Assembly (NCBI GenBank): GCA_934778205.1
Contig: CAKVOD010000001.1
Coordinates: 62,001 to 126,000 of the forward strand
DNA: 64,000 nucleotides
Reading direction: 5' to 3'
Source of the DNA: an uncultured Clostridia bacterium
Lineage (GTDB): Bacteria > Bacillota > Clostridia > Christensenellales > UBA1242
Shown one piece after another: positions 43,751 to 52,728 of the stretch. The notes under the pieces were generated by a model. It saw nothing but the letters and a program-made list of their open reading frames with translations, was not told where the DNA came from and ran no database searches. The translations under genes and the position numbers were made by a program. Position 1 is the first letter of the stretch. Every line of letters begins with the position of its first letter.

Positions 43751-44776
43751 GAGGACGGAAACGCCATAAATATGTTTTTCAGTTTCAAGAATAATTTTCG
43801 TCATTGTGACAACAACATTGACAGGGTCAATGCCCGCCGCAGTTTCGCCCGACAACATCGTTGCACTCGCCTCCTCATAAATCGCGTTTGCAACGTCATT
43901 GACTTCAGCGCGCGTAGGACGCGTCGAACTAATCATACTCTCAAGCATTTCAGTCGCAACTATGCAAAACTTGCGCTTGACGTTGCAAAGCGAAATGAGT
44001 TTCTTTTGAATCGGCGGAATTTTTTCAAGCGGAATTTCCACACCCAAGTCCCCGCGCGCGACCATAACGCCGTCGCACACGTCCAAAATCTCCTCAATGT
44101 TCTCAACCCCGCTTGCATTCTCAATTTTCGCAATAAGTTTGATATTTTTCCCGCCGTTTTGCGTCAAAAACTCTTTGACGTCGCGAATATTTTGCACACA
44201 ACTGACAAACGACAGCGCCAAAAGTTCGGCATTATTTTTTATCGCAAACTTCAAATCAATCTCGTCGGCAGGCGAAATGTATGGCGTGCTAGGCACAACA
44301 TTTGGCACGTTTAGCCCTTTATTATTCGACAAAACGCCCCCAAACTCAACTTTGCACGCAATGTCGGTATCCGTGATATGCCCGACGACTAGCACAATGC
44401 GCCCATTGTTGGCAAAAATCTTGTCGCCAACTTTGACTTCATTGACGAGGTTTTTATATTTCAGTGAAACAATGTTTTCGTTGCCAACAACTTCGTTTGT
44501 CGTGAACGTGAACACGTCGCCCGCTTTGAGTTCAATTTGCCCGTCCTTGAACGTGCCGATTCTCATCTCAGGCCCTTTCGTGTCAACCATAAGTTTAAGC
44601 CCGCGCTCGCGTCGCAAGTCCGCAAGTTCATCGACAATCTTTTGTTGCGAATCAACTGTTCCGTGACTCATATTGAGGCGCGCATAATCCATACCTGCGT
44701 CCATCATTTTGCTGATTATCTCTTTTTTATTGCTCGCTGGTCCTAGCGTACATACTATTTTTGTTATTCTTTTCAT
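43748..44776 (-). CDS. pyk: Pyruvate kinase lacking the C-terminal domain
   Basis: 342 residues against about 470-585 in typical Bacillota enzymes. The A and B domains are complete: TKIVCTLGPAS, ARLNMSHG, VDTKGPEMR, the B domain (about 68-165), LIAKIENASGVENIEEIL (catalytic Lys), VMVARGDLGVEI, and ATEMLESMI with RPTRAEVNDVANAI. The allosteric C domain (normally after about residue 350) is missing. The frame ends YGVSVL-stop, with the TAG at the edge of an R2 repeat, which suggests truncation by repeat insertion; naturally short forms are the alternative. It converts phosphoenolpyruvate to pyruvate with ATP formation. Confidence 0.85.
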   Translation of the reverse strand: MKRITKIVCTLGPASNKKEIISKMMDAGMDYARLNMSHGTVDSQQKIVDELADLRRERGLKLMVDTKGPEMRIGTFKDGQIELKAGDVFTFTTNEVVGNENIVSLKYKNLVNEVKVGDKIFANNGRIVLVVGHITDTDIACKVEFGGVLSNNKGLNVPNVVPSTPYISPADEIDLKFAIKNNAELLALSFVSCVQNIRDVKEFLTQNGGKNIKLIAKIENASGVENIEEILDVCDGVMVARGDLGVEIPLEKIPPIQKKLISLCNVKRKFCIVATEMLESMISSTRPTRAEVNDVANAIYEEASATMLSGETAAGIDPVNVVVTMTKIILETEKHIYGVSVL

Positions 44777-44785
44777 ATTTCCTCC

Positions 44786-45010
44786 GCGGGGGTAGCCCCG
44801 CCACTACAGATATTGTCCCTACAAGCAAATTACTTTGAGCGGACGGCGTACAGACGTACTTTCTACAAACTTTAGTTCTCGGGGCGATAGCGCACTGCTA
44901 CAGGTACAGTCGGTGCAAGCAAGCGACCGAAACGGACGGCGAACTTGCGGGCATTCTATCGATGCAAGCACTCGGTGCGATAGCGCACGGCTGTGATTAC
45001 AGCCGCTACG
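44786..45010. repeat. Dispersed intergenic repeat R2, copy f
   Basis: GCGGGGGTAGCCCCGCC, ACTACAGATATTGTCCCTAC, GGACGGCGTAC, TAGTTCTCGGGGCG and GTGCGATAGCGCACGGCTG hairpins. It covers most of 44777-45131, with no gene. Confidence 0.6.
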
Positions 45011-45131
45011 ACTACAAATATAATTGAACGCTATTTTATGTTTTTGATAGATAGTTAATTTTCTATGCGTCTTTGCTCATATAGCCCCGCTCTCAAAAAT
45101 TGCAAAAGTGTGCTTTCGCTCTTGCGCGAGG

Positions 45132-46097
45132 TCACGTCAATTCGACAAACTCTTCTTTGATGTCGCGCAAAAATAGGTTGCGAAATTCCTCTTTGAAATC
45201 CGCATTTTCATAAATTATATTGTACAGTGCGTTCGTTATCGGCATAGAAATGTTATGCTCACGCGCAAGTTTCATTATCCCTTTGACATTTCCCACACCC
45301 TCTGCGGACTTGCCATAATGTTCGCCTTTTACAAATAGTTCGCCCCACATACGATTGTGCGAATATGGCGAAAATAATGTTGCTTCAAAGTCGCCAAGGT
45401 GGCTGAGTCCGTACGCGGTCATAACACGTCCGCCCATTGCTTGAATGAGTTTGGCAATTTCGTACGTTCCGCGCGACATAAGCGCGCCCTTAAGACACCC
45501 CATATCAATGCCGTCGAGCATTCCCGCCGCAATGCCCAAAACGTTCTTGCCCGCAGAGCCTATTTCTCCGCCAATAATGTCGTTCCCGACATAAAAACGT
45601 ATGAGAGGCGACGAAAATTCACTGACAAGAAATTTTGCAAGTTCAATATCGTATGAATGAATTATCATACAGTTTGGCGTGCCTTGCAAAAAGTTCTGCA
45701 CATGCCCAGGTCCAACCCACAACGCAATGTTGTTGGGGTCAACGCCGTGTTCAATCATAATTTGGCTGATGCGCTTGCCCGTTTCACTCTCAATCCCTTT
45801 CATACAAAGCACAAACTTGTGCGAATTTAGGTCAAAACCCTTCAACTGTTCCATAAGGTTGCCCATTTCTTGCGTGAGAATTGAAATAACTACAATTTCA
45901 TTTTTCATTGCAACAGATAAATCAGTTTCAACTTTGATGTTATCCTTGAGTGTCAAATATTCATTTTTGCGAGTTTCCTTCAACTCTTTGATGTGGCGCG
46001 AATCGGCGCGCCCCCACAAAGTTATGTTGTGCAAATCGCTCAAGTAATATGCCAAAAATGTACCCCAACGTCCGCACCCCAAAACCGATATATCCAT
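45132..46097 (-). CDS. gpsA: NAD(P)-dependent glycerol-3-phosphate dehydrogenase
   Basis: 321 residues from ATG 46097 (AAGGTGG upstream). Rossmann motif ISVLGCGRWGTFLAYYL at the N-terminus, LCMKGIE in place of the usual TKG segment, the active-site region GGEIGSAGKNVLGIAAGMLDG (with the catalytic Lys), and SRGTYEIAKLIQAMGG, then GDFEATLFSPYSHNR. It makes sn-glycerol-3-phosphate for phospholipid synthesis. It stands alone, with repeats on both sides. Confidence 0.9.
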   Translation of the reverse strand: MDISVLGCGRWGTFLAYYLSDLHNITLWGRADSRHIKELKETRKNEYLTLKDNIKVETDLSVAMKNEIVVISILTQEMGNLMEQLKGFDLNSHKFVLCMKGIESETGKRISQIMIEHGVDPNNIALWVGPGHVQNFLQGTPNCMIIHSYDIELAKFLVSEFSSPLIRFYVGNDIIGGEIGSAGKNVLGIAAGMLDGIDMGCLKGALMSRGTYEIAKLIQAMGGRVMTAYGLSHLGDFEATLFSPYSHNRMWGELFVKGEHYGKSAEGVGNVKGIMKLAREHNISMPITNALYNIIYENADFKEEFRNLFLRDIKEEFVELT

Positions 46098-46246
46098 AAG
46101 TTCCACCTTTCCGCAAGCACCGCACACCCCCATATCCCCCGCGCGCCTCGCTCGCGATTATATTATAATGTTCATTATATACTATTTTTACCCTGAAAGT
46201 CAAGCAACGCGCGACACAGCAACAAAAAGAAAACCCCTTATAAAAA

Positions 46247-46412
46247 GTGGCAAGCCACTCGCCAAACCTGTAGCAGCGGGGCTTTCCCCGCCTGTACCCG
46301 TGGCGTTTGCCACCCAACGGGAATATACATCTCTAGAACGCACTATAAAACGCCGCCCGCGCAAGTACCTTAAGCGTAGGAAAAGTATCTGTAGCCGCGG
46401 GCTTTCCCGCAG
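46247..46412. repeat. Dispersed intergenic repeat R2, copy g
   Basis: GCCACTCGCCAAACCTGTAG, CGGGGCTTTCCCCGCC, GTGGCGTTTGCCACC, then CGCAAGTACCTTAAGCGTAG and AGCCGCGGGCTTTCCCGC. It ends only 3 nt before the putative -10 of the next gene. Confidence 0.6.
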
Positions 46413-46426
46413 AATATAATAATGAT

Positions 46427-47488
46427 ATGGAAATAAGTGTATGTATGATAGTCAAGGACGAAGAACTCGTCCTTGAGCGCGCGCTACACTGCGCCCAAAA
46501 GTTTGCGGACGAACTCATCGTCGTCGACACTGGCAGTCGCGACAAAACAAAGCAGATTGCAGAGCGCGCAGGCGCAAAGGTTTTCGACTTTGAATGGTGC
46601 GACGACTTTTCACGCGCGCGAAATTTTGCCTTCAGTAAAGCCACAAAAGAATTTATGATGTGGCTAGACGCGGACGATTATATAACAAACGAAAACGTCG
46701 AAAAAATAAAACAACTAAAATCACAACACGATTGCGCGGACGTTTACTTTATGAAATATGCAACCGCATTCGACGCGCGCAACAAGCCGACATTTTGTTT
46801 TATGCGCGAACGCATTGTGAGAAATAGCCCCGTGTTCTACTTTCAAGACCCAATTCACGAAGCAATCACGCCGAGCGGAAAAATTGTTTACACTGATATT
46901 GTTATAGAACACCGAAAAATCAAGACAAGCGACCCACAACGCAACCTAAAAATATTTGAAAAACTCATCGCGCAACACTACGATTTTTCGCCACGTATGC
47001 AGTTTTACTACGCAAACGAACTATATTATAATGATAAATTAGAAGAAGCCATCACCGCATATGATGACTTTCTATCGCAAAGCGACGGCTTTGTGGAAAA
47101 CAAAATTCAAGCGTGCCTCAACCGTGGCAAGTGTTACCACCAACTAGGCAAACAATTGCGCGCACTTGAATCGCTCTTTGCATCATTTGCGTACGGCGCG
47201 CCACACAGTGAAGTTTTGTGCGAACTCTCCCTCTACCTCATTGAAAATGCCCGCTACTGCGAAGCGCTCTATTGGCTGAAACTCGCCGTCCAAACGCCCG
47301 ACCTAAACAGCGGTGGCTTCGTGTTGCCCGATTGCTATGACTTTATCCCTTACTACAACGCATCAATTTGCTACCACAAACTAGGCGACAATCACAGCGC
47401 CGTCCGTTATGCAAACAAAGCTTGCAAAATTAAGCCCACTTCCTCGGACGCCCGCCGAAACTTGAACTTTTTTAAGTCCTTGTTGTGA
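46427..47488 (+). CDS. Family 2 glycosyltransferase with C-terminal TPR region
   Basis: 353 residues. GT2 domain at about 1-200: ISVCMIVKDEE, DELIVVDTGSRDKT, and the metal-binding MWLDADDYI (DxD). TPR-like helices follow (about 190-350: YYANELYYNDKLEEAITAYD, CLNRGKCYHQLGKQLRALES, NASICYHKLGDNHSAVRYAN). This layout is common in Firmicutes glycosyltransferases linked to glycopeptide or surface modification; the acceptor is unknown. No ribosome site is seen, and TATAAT ends 6 nt before the ATG, so a leaderless mRNA is possible. Confidence 0.85.
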   Translation: MEISVCMIVKDEELVLERALHCAQKFADELIVVDTGSRDKTKQIAERAGAKVFDFEWCDDFSRARNFAFSKATKEFMMWLDADDYITNENVEKIKQLKSQHDCADVYFMKYATAFDARNKPTFCFMRERIVRNSPVFYFQDPIHEAITPSGKIVYTDIVIEHRKIKTSDPQRNLKIFEKLIAQHYDFSPRMQFYYANELYYNDKLEEAITAYDDFLSQSDGFVENKIQACLNRGKCYHQLGKQLRALESLFASFAYGAPHSEVLCELSLYLIENARYCEALYWLKLAVQTPDLNSGGFVLPDCYDFIPYYNASICYHKLGDNHSAVRYANKACKIKPTSSDARRNLNFFKSLL

Positions 47489-47617
47489 TAAAAAAATTTA
47501 ACAACCACTGAAATATTAAACATTTATAGACCACAAAACAAAACTATACAACAAGTGTGGCATCTGCCACGAATAAGCGAGCGGAGAATTGCACATAATA
47601 GCGCAAAGGATTTGCAA

Positions 47618-48985
47618 ATGAAAAAAACAATAACAATGCTCGCTTGCGTGTTTATGACAGCAAGCGCATTGACAGCGAACGCTTATGACAACCTCAAAAT
47701 GAGTTATCCACAACTTGCACCAAATTGTGGACAAGTCAAAAGTTCTATAACTGCGCGCCCGTATGGTGTGCAAACAAGCACCATTGCGACTCAAAAATAT
47801 GAAATCATACTCAACTATAAAGGTCAAACTTTTCCGCTAAAGTTTCCCGAATTCAAACAATCGCAAAACTATCAAATCGCGACACAAAGCACCAAATGGG
47901 GACGCGACGGCAACCACGACGAGGCAGTGTTTGCGCTCAGTAGTCTTATCTCAATGGGCGTTGCACCAAGCATCGCGTTTGAGTTCTTGTTTCCAACAAT
48001 CAATAGTCAAATCGACACAATTTTGGCAAAAGTAAATGTTTTACCAAAAGATTCAAAGATACAATTTACACCCAATTTTTCGCAAAAATTTTGGGTTAGC
48101 CACGAAAAAATCGGCTATGTGATTGACAAGGAAAATCTTTTTCGCCAGATTTTTGCCAAATTCAAATCTAGTCCACAAGTCGCAATTACTATGCACGCAG
48201 ATGCAGTCGAACCGCAGATTACGCGCGAAAAAAACTTGCAATGCACCAAACTTTTGTCGCGATTCTCGACAAGCATTGCAAGTTCAACAACTGAACGCCA
48301 AAGCAATGTGCGCCTTGCACTCAAACAGTTTAATGGAATGGTCATCGCACCCCACGCTGAAGTGTCTTTCAACGCCACAACAGGCAGGCGCACTGAAGAT
48401 AAAGGCTATAAAAGCGCGCACATCATTTCAAACGGGTTGTTTGTCGACGGCGTCGGAGGTGGCGTTTGCCAAGCAAGCACAACCCTTTATAACGCACTTT
48501 TACTGGCGGACAATGTCGAAATTTTGGAGGCAAATCGACATTCAATGCCCGTCAGTTACGTGACACTTGGCTTCGATGCAATGGTTGCATTTGGTTCAAG
48601 TGACCTAAAGTTCAAGAATACCGCTGACACCCCGATTTTCATCCGCACATACTACGACAACGGGCGCGTTTATGCCGAGATATACGGCAAACCTGAGCGC
48701 GAAAACACTCACAAAGTTCGGCGCAGTGAAACAATTTCCGTCATAAAAAACAAGGGCGATATTGTAAAACGCGACGACGGCGAGTTTACGCATTTGCTTG
48801 ACGAAAACGGCTACTACCGCCAAAAACGCGCACAAGACGGCTACGAAGTGCAAACCTATCTTGATACCTATATTGACACAAAACTCATTGAGTCACGCCC
48901 CGTCCGTCACACAACCTACCCACCACAACAAGGCATTCTTATCCGCGGAACGCCCCCGCAATCTCCCTTCAATCAACCCGATTAA
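47618..48985 (+). CDS. Secreted VanW-family protein
   Basis: 455 residues from ATG 47618 (AAAGGA upstream). Signal peptide MKKTITMLACVFMTASALTA ending at ANA. A peptidoglycan-binding-4-like region is at about 40-220. The VanW domain is at about 225-400: RQSNVRLALKQFNGMVIAPH, EVSFNATTGRRTEDKGY, DGVGGGVCQASTTLYNALL and HSMPVSYV. The C-terminal 60 residues are polar and Pro-rich. Related proteins are cell-wall associated; the activity is unknown. Confidence 0.85.
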   Translation: MKKTITMLACVFMTASALTANAYDNLKMSYPQLAPNCGQVKSSITARPYGVQTSTIATQKYEIILNYKGQTFPLKFPEFKQSQNYQIATQSTKWGRDGNHDEAVFALSSLISMGVAPSIAFEFLFPTINSQIDTILAKVNVLPKDSKIQFTPNFSQKFWVSHEKIGYVIDKENLFRQIFAKFKSSPQVAITMHADAVEPQITREKNLQCTKLLSRFSTSIASSTTERQSNVRLALKQFNGMVIAPHAEVSFNATTGRRTEDKGYKSAHIISNGLFVDGVGGGVCQASTTLYNALLLADNVEILEANRHSMPVSYVTLGFDAMVAFGSSDLKFKNTADTPIFIRTYYDNGRVYAEIYGKPERENTHKVRRSETISVIKNKGDIVKRDDGEFTHLLDENGYYRQKRAQDGYEVQTYLDTYIDTKLIESRPVRHTTYPPQQGILIRGTPPQSPFNQPD

Positions 48986-49322
48986 AACACTACTCACTCA
49001 CATAATTACAATAAAAACTAGACAACCAAACTAGTTCGGTTGTCTAGATACTGATACAAGCAATAATGACTAAAAATTTTTATTTATTCAACCCCAATAT
49101 TTGATAAAGTGCCTGTAATAATCAACTTTTTTGAAAGTAAAATCCAATAAAACAACTCCAAATGAAAGTCACAAAAGCGAAACAAGCCACTTTTGATAAG
49201 CAACTTGTTTGGGTTGTAAAATCTATAGGTTGTATAATAAATAGGTTGTATAATAAATATTAGGTTAGGTAAAAAAATAAAAGTCGAGCAATCTAAAGTC
49301 TACTTTAGATTCCTCGAACTGT

Positions 49323-49368
49323 CTTGCAAAAAAAATGTGACTTAGTGAAAATCAATGTTCGTCACATT
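49323..49368 (-). terminator. Original terminator of tRNA-Arg, displaced by element B
   Basis: On the - strand: AATGTGAC, a 19-nt loop, GTCACATT, then a T run. It lies just outside attL, where the tRNA-Arg transcript would have ended before integration. The rest of 48986-49398 contains a short CTAGACAACC / GGTTGTCTAG hairpin (about 49020-49049) and no gene. Confidence 0.6.
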
Positions 49369-49398
49369 CATTTTTGTTGTGCGTATCCGTGCAATTTA

Positions 49399-49443
49399 TG
49401 GTGCGTCCTAAGAGATTCGAACTCCTGACCTTTGGTTCCGTAG
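49399..49443. repeat. attL, 45-bp direct repeat
   Basis: Identical to 59790-59834, which is the tRNA-Arg 3' end from CCA back to the anticodon loop. The match stops at 49444, where the tRNA sequence is lost. Confidence 0.93.
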
Positions 49444-49469
49444 TTCTTCTCTCGACGCACTTTTTGTCT

Positions 49470-49500
49470 CGAATATACTATTGTATATTCGTTTTTTTTT
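49470..49500 (+). terminator. Terminator between attL and the integrase gene
   Basis: CGAATATAC-TATT-GTATATTCG stem followed by nine T on the + strand. It faces into the element and would stop rightward transcription coming from the chromosome or, in the circular form, from the rep end. Confidence 0.7.
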
Positions 49501-49518
49501 AAATGTGTTGTCTCATTT

Positions 49519-50508
49519 TTATTTTAGGTCAAAATTAATATTATTAAATTGTTCAATTGCTTTTTGGTTTTGCCCTTTGTCGTACTTGATATAATACTTT
49601 TGCGTCGTTTGCACGTCCGAATGCCCCATCCATTGTTGGATGACTAAGTCGTCTATTTCCATTTTATGCGCAAGCGTTGCAAATGTTGTGCGAAAGTCTT
49701 TGACTGAAAAAGTTATTCCTGTTCTTTGTTTTATGTCCACTATTTCACGTTTAAGCGTTGAGTCTGATACATTGAATACAAACTCAGTTTCTTTGCTTTG
49801 CCCCTCTAACAATGCTTTGACTTTGCTAAATAATGGCATATACCTGTCGGAACTAATGCGTTTTGTTCCCGGTATATGTATTGTATTTGTCTCGAAGTCA
49901 ATATCATTCCATTTGATTGACAGCGCTTCAGTTTTTCTGCAACCTGTGTATAAGTAAAACAAAAACAAATTTCTAACTTTTTTTCTAGCACAATTATTTA
50001 ATATTAATCTAATTGTATTGTCATTTAGCGCTTTTCCCTCTTTAGGTCTATGCACGACGGGTTCTACCATATCTGCAATATTTTTGTCAATTAATTCAAG
50101 CCGATATGCCTTTCTCAGACAATCACCCAAAATTACATACGCTGTTCGACGTTGTTTGCTCGAATTAATTTTACTTAGCGTTTTGTCTATGTCATATACT
50201 CGCAATTCCTTTAACGGGATGTTTTCAAAATTCGACTTTATGTGTACTTTGATTACACTTTTCATTGTTCTAATGCTACTTTGCTTTAGTTTTGGTAGCT
50301 TATAAGTGTTGTACCACTCATCAAGCCATTCAAATAAAGTTATGTCGTTTTTCATAAATTGCTCCTTACTTGTGCAATTTATGTCGTTACAAATTTCCCC
50401 TTTGTAATCTTTAATGTTGTAAACAATTGCATCATCTTTTACTAACCTCAGGGCTCTTGACTCCTCTAGCCCCTCGATATAAGCGTCCAAATATACAATT
50501 TGTTCCAT
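49519..50508 (-). CDS. int: Tyrosine-family site-specific integrase of element B
   Basis: 329 residues. Core-binding domain at about 52-150 (ITLFEWLDEWYNTYK), catalytic domain at about 155-320. Catalytic residues seen: Arg191 in TGCRKTEAL, Arg273 in KDFRTT (the usual His of H-x-x-R is Lys here), His296 in GHSD, and Tyr305 or Tyr306 in TQKYYIKY. An ATG at 50355 has a much better ribosome site (AAGGAG), so a 278-residue form starting MKNDITLF may be the main product. It should recombine the 45-bp att sites in tRNA-Arg. Confidence 0.9.
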   Translation of the reverse strand: MEQIVYLDAYIEGLEESRALRLVKDDAIVYNIKDYKGEICNDINCTSKEQFMKNDITLFEWLDEWYNTYKLPKLKQSSIRTMKSVIKVHIKSNFENIPLKELRVYDIDKTLSKINSSKQRRTAYVILGDCLRKAYRLELIDKNIADMVEPVVHRPKEGKALNDNTIRLILNNCARKKVRNLFLFYLYTGCRKTEALSIKWNDIDFETNTIHIPGTKRISSDRYMPLFSKVKALLEGQSKETEFVFNVSDSTLKREIVDIKQRTGITFSVKDFRTTFATLAHKMEIDDLVIQQWMGHSDVQTTQKYYIKYDKGQNQKAIEQFNNINFDLK

Positions 50509-50597
50509 TATGTTTTTAATGTTTTTTTAAGTTTTCAAATTTTTCCGTATCAATTACCATACCTTTCTCCTCTTTTTACCCCTTGCGGGGCTTAGTA

Positions 50598-50957
50598 TTA
50601 GTAATTGAATTTGTTTTTACTTTCGGTATTTTGAATAGACTTTGTAAGTCGATTGTCAATAAGTCCTTGCATATAGCCTTTTACTTTAATTTTTTCAATG
50701 TCGCTTAGACTATTGAACATTTTTAACATTTCATTTTCTTCTGTTGTTGGTTCATTTTTTTCATTTACTTCATCTATTAAATACTCGATTTTCACATTAA
50801 ATAAATTTGCAATTTTTTTGAGCATTTCTAAATTTGGTTCCGTAGTTCCAACTTCATATGATGAATATGTGGTTTGTGCAATGTTTAAGTAATCCGCTAC
50901 TTGCTTTTGACTTTTGTTTCGTTCTTTTCTCAAACTTTTCAATTTTTCTTGTAGCAT
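50598..50957 (-). CDS. XRE-family prophage repressor of element B
   Basis: 119 residues. HTH_3 domain at about 5-62: LKSLRKERNKSQKQVADYLN, IAQTTYSSYEVGTTEPNLEM, LKKIANLFNVKIEYLID. The C-terminal part (about 65-119) is helical and may dimerise. No ribosome site; a -10 hexamer TAAAAT (- strand, 50964-50969) ends 6 nt before the ATG, as in element A. It lies between the integrase and the divergent early promoter. Confidence 0.88.
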   Translation of the reverse strand: MLQEKLKSLRKERNKSQKQVADYLNIAQTTYSSYEVGTTEPNLEMLKKIANLFNVKIEYLIDEVNEKNEPTTEENEMLKMFNSLSDIEKIKVKGYMQGLIDNRLTKSIQNTESKNKFNY

Positions 50958-51124
50958 AAATAAATTTTACCATATATTTTGTTAAAAGATAGATAAAAAA
51001 TTAAAAAAATTAACAAAAAGAGTGTTAAAATAGTTGCTTTTTAACGTTTTTTTTGTTAAAATAGCGTTGTAACGAAAAATATGTTAGCATTTAACGATAT
51101 TTTCGCTAAAAAGGAGACACAAAA
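50958..51124. promoter_or_regulatory. Divergent control region of element B
   Basis: Rightward promoter: TTGCTT (51034-51039), 17-nt spacer, TAAAAT (51057-51062). An inverted repeat GTTAAAA-N8-TTTTAAC (51024-51045) covers the -35 and is a candidate operator; more GTTAA/TTAAC and CGAAAAATAT/ATATTTTCG half-sites follow up to the AAGGAG of the first gene. The leftward repressor -10 lies at 50964-50969. Confidence 0.6.
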
Positions 51125-51499
51125 ATGATGACACAAAAAGAAAATCAAAAATTCGCAGATGATTTTGCATTTGACTTTAGTAACAATTTTGATGAACTAA
51201 AAAAACGTTTAGATGATTGCGCTGTAGCTCTGATATTCAACACCTTTGAAGAATATGAGGTATTCCGCGACGAATGCAACCGATTGAAAGAACTCGAGCA
51301 ATCGCAAATAAAGCAAATTAAAGAGCTTAAACAATCGCAAAAACAACTTGCGTATGACGAATTATGGCATATATTGTTTAATTTTGATATGTATGCAGAT
51401 GAAACAAATAATACTATGGTAAGCGTTGATTCCGACGGTATGTGCATACAAGATTACATTCTTGCTAGACTTAGAGATTTTTGGGGGTACCGACAATGA
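51125..51499 (+). CDS. Conserved first early gene, MTQKEN family (element B)
   Basis: 124 residues, charged, with a probable coiled coil at about 58-80 (RLKELEQSQIKQIKELKQSQ). It shares the MTQKEN start and position with the 2364 gene of element A. AAGGAG precedes it, and its stop overlaps the next ATG (ATGA). No known family. Confidence 0.6.
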   Translation: MMTQKENQKFADDFAFDFSNNFDELKKRLDDCAVALIFNTFEEYEVFRDECNRLKELEQSQIKQIKELKQSQKQLAYDELWHILFNFDMYADETNNTMVSVDSDGMCIQDYILARLRDFWGYRQ

Positions 51500-52230
51500 A
51501 TGACTTATATTGTAAAGACTTTGAGTTCTTAAACAAAGAGAATCAAAAAGCATATGACAATCTCAAACAAACTATACTTAAGCGCAGTCGGCTTGACTTG
51601 GAGTTTCTACAAAGGTTTATACAATTTTCGTCAAAGGCCTTTTGTTCTATTCAATTTATTTGCGTGCGCAGTTCTGGCGTATATGCAAAGGATGATACAC
51701 GCATTGGTGCGATTAATTTTTGTGCCGATTATTTAGGACTTAGCGAAAGTACAGTTAAAAAACTATATCTAACATATGAACGCTTTATCATTGACAAGTT
51801 CGACGTCGAACTTTCAAACGAAAAAACGTTTTCTTGGCTTGTTCCTGAGTTCAACGATATGTCATTGACAAAGATATTTGAGTTGCTTTCGATTTCGTAT
51901 AATCAGTTAAACAAAGATTTTGAGAAAGGCACTATTTCGCCAAATATGACAGTTAAACAGTTGCGCGATTATGTCAAAGCATTCAAGGACGGAAACGCCC
52001 TTGCCGAAAAAGTGCTTGAAGAACACGCCGACAAGGACGAAGAACCGGAAGAACAACCGACCGACTATTCGCAGTGTCGCAAAACATATGACAAGATTAT
52101 TTCGTATATTGACTTTTTTAAGTCAACGGAAGAAACTGACCCCGTACAACTAAAAAAATTGTTTGTAACTGACTTGCATAGCATCAAAAATGCGCTTATC
52201 AAAGAATTTGGGCTTGAAATAGACAAATAA
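51496..52230 (+). CDS. Conserved early protein starting MNDLYCKDF (element B)
   Basis: 244 residues from ATG 51496, which overlaps the upstream stop. Homologous to the element A gene at 1640-2371 along its length: the YxxLKQTILKRSRLDLEFLQ region, YLGLSESTVKKLYLTYERF, SPNMTVKQLRDYVKAFK, and a shared C-terminal end near LIKEFGLEI. Element B has an extra insertion near residue 45 (KAFCSIQFICVRSSG). The central helical motif could bind DNA; a replication or copy-control role is a guess. Confidence 0.65.
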   Translation: MNDLYCKDFEFLNKENQKAYDNLKQTILKRSRLDLEFLQRFIQFSSKAFCSIQFICVRSSGVYAKDDTRIGAINFCADYLGLSESTVKKLYLTYERFIIDKFDVELSNEKTFSWLVPEFNDMSLTKIFELLSISYNQLNKDFEKGTISPNMTVKQLRDYVKAFKDGNALAEKVLEEHADKDEEPEEQPTDYSQCRKTYDKIISYIDFFKSTEETDPVQLKKLFVTDLHSIKNALIKEFGLEIDK

Positions 52231-52544
52231 GCCCTTGCGGGCTGAGCGAACCGCATTATAAATTACACTTAGGGGGTACGGAGACAACCACCATCGTGTT
52301 AAATTTGTGTCATTACCTCCCCTGAAACTAATGCAATCGCGTTTGTTTTTCTCCTTTTGTGTTTATTTACTTCAAATTGTACTCTTAAAAATAATGTAAC
52401 TCATTCCCATTTCTAAACAAACGCGCGGGCTGGGTGTCCCGATAACACGCCCACCATACACCCTGTTGGGTGGAAATCTTGCAAGATTGACAATGTGCCG
52501 TAGCGATTAAGACAAACAAAAAAAATAAATTATGAGGTGAAAAA
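52231..52544. other. Structured non-coding region of element B (candidate origin or packaging region)
   Basis: 314 bp without a gene between two co-oriented genes. It contains GCCCTTGCGGGC at the start, a CCCACC / GGGTGG hairpin near 52469-52492, and a perfect palindrome AATCTTGCAAGATT near 52477-52500. Element A has only about 124 bp here. Such a hairpin-rich gap inside a filamentous phage genome usually holds the rolling-circle origin and/or packaging signal; no nick site was recognised. Confidence 0.45.
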
Positions 52545-52727
52545 ATGGCGTATTATAAAAGACGCACACAACGCAAAAAAAAGTCGAACAGAACAGAACT
52601 TGAAAAACTTGCATTTAATATGGGCAAAGTAGAACGCGGGCTAAATAATCCTAATAGCCGAGTATATGAGTCGTACAAAAATGGCAAAACTGGTAAAACG
52701 TCTAGTAAGAGAAAACCATTGATTTAG
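52545..52727 (+). CDS. Small basic protein, NPxSRVxESY family (element B)
   Basis: 60 residues, strongly basic at both ends (KRRTQRKKK start, KRKPLI end). Its LEKLAFNMGKVERGL and NPNSRVYESYKNGK match the 64-aa protein of element A. GAGGTG precedes the ATG. Possibly a DNA-condensing or regulatory protein; family unknown. Confidence 0.65.
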   Translation: MAYYKRRTQRKKKSNRTELEKLAFNMGKVERGLNNPNSRVYESYKNGKTGKTSSKRKPLI

Positions 52728-52728
52728 T

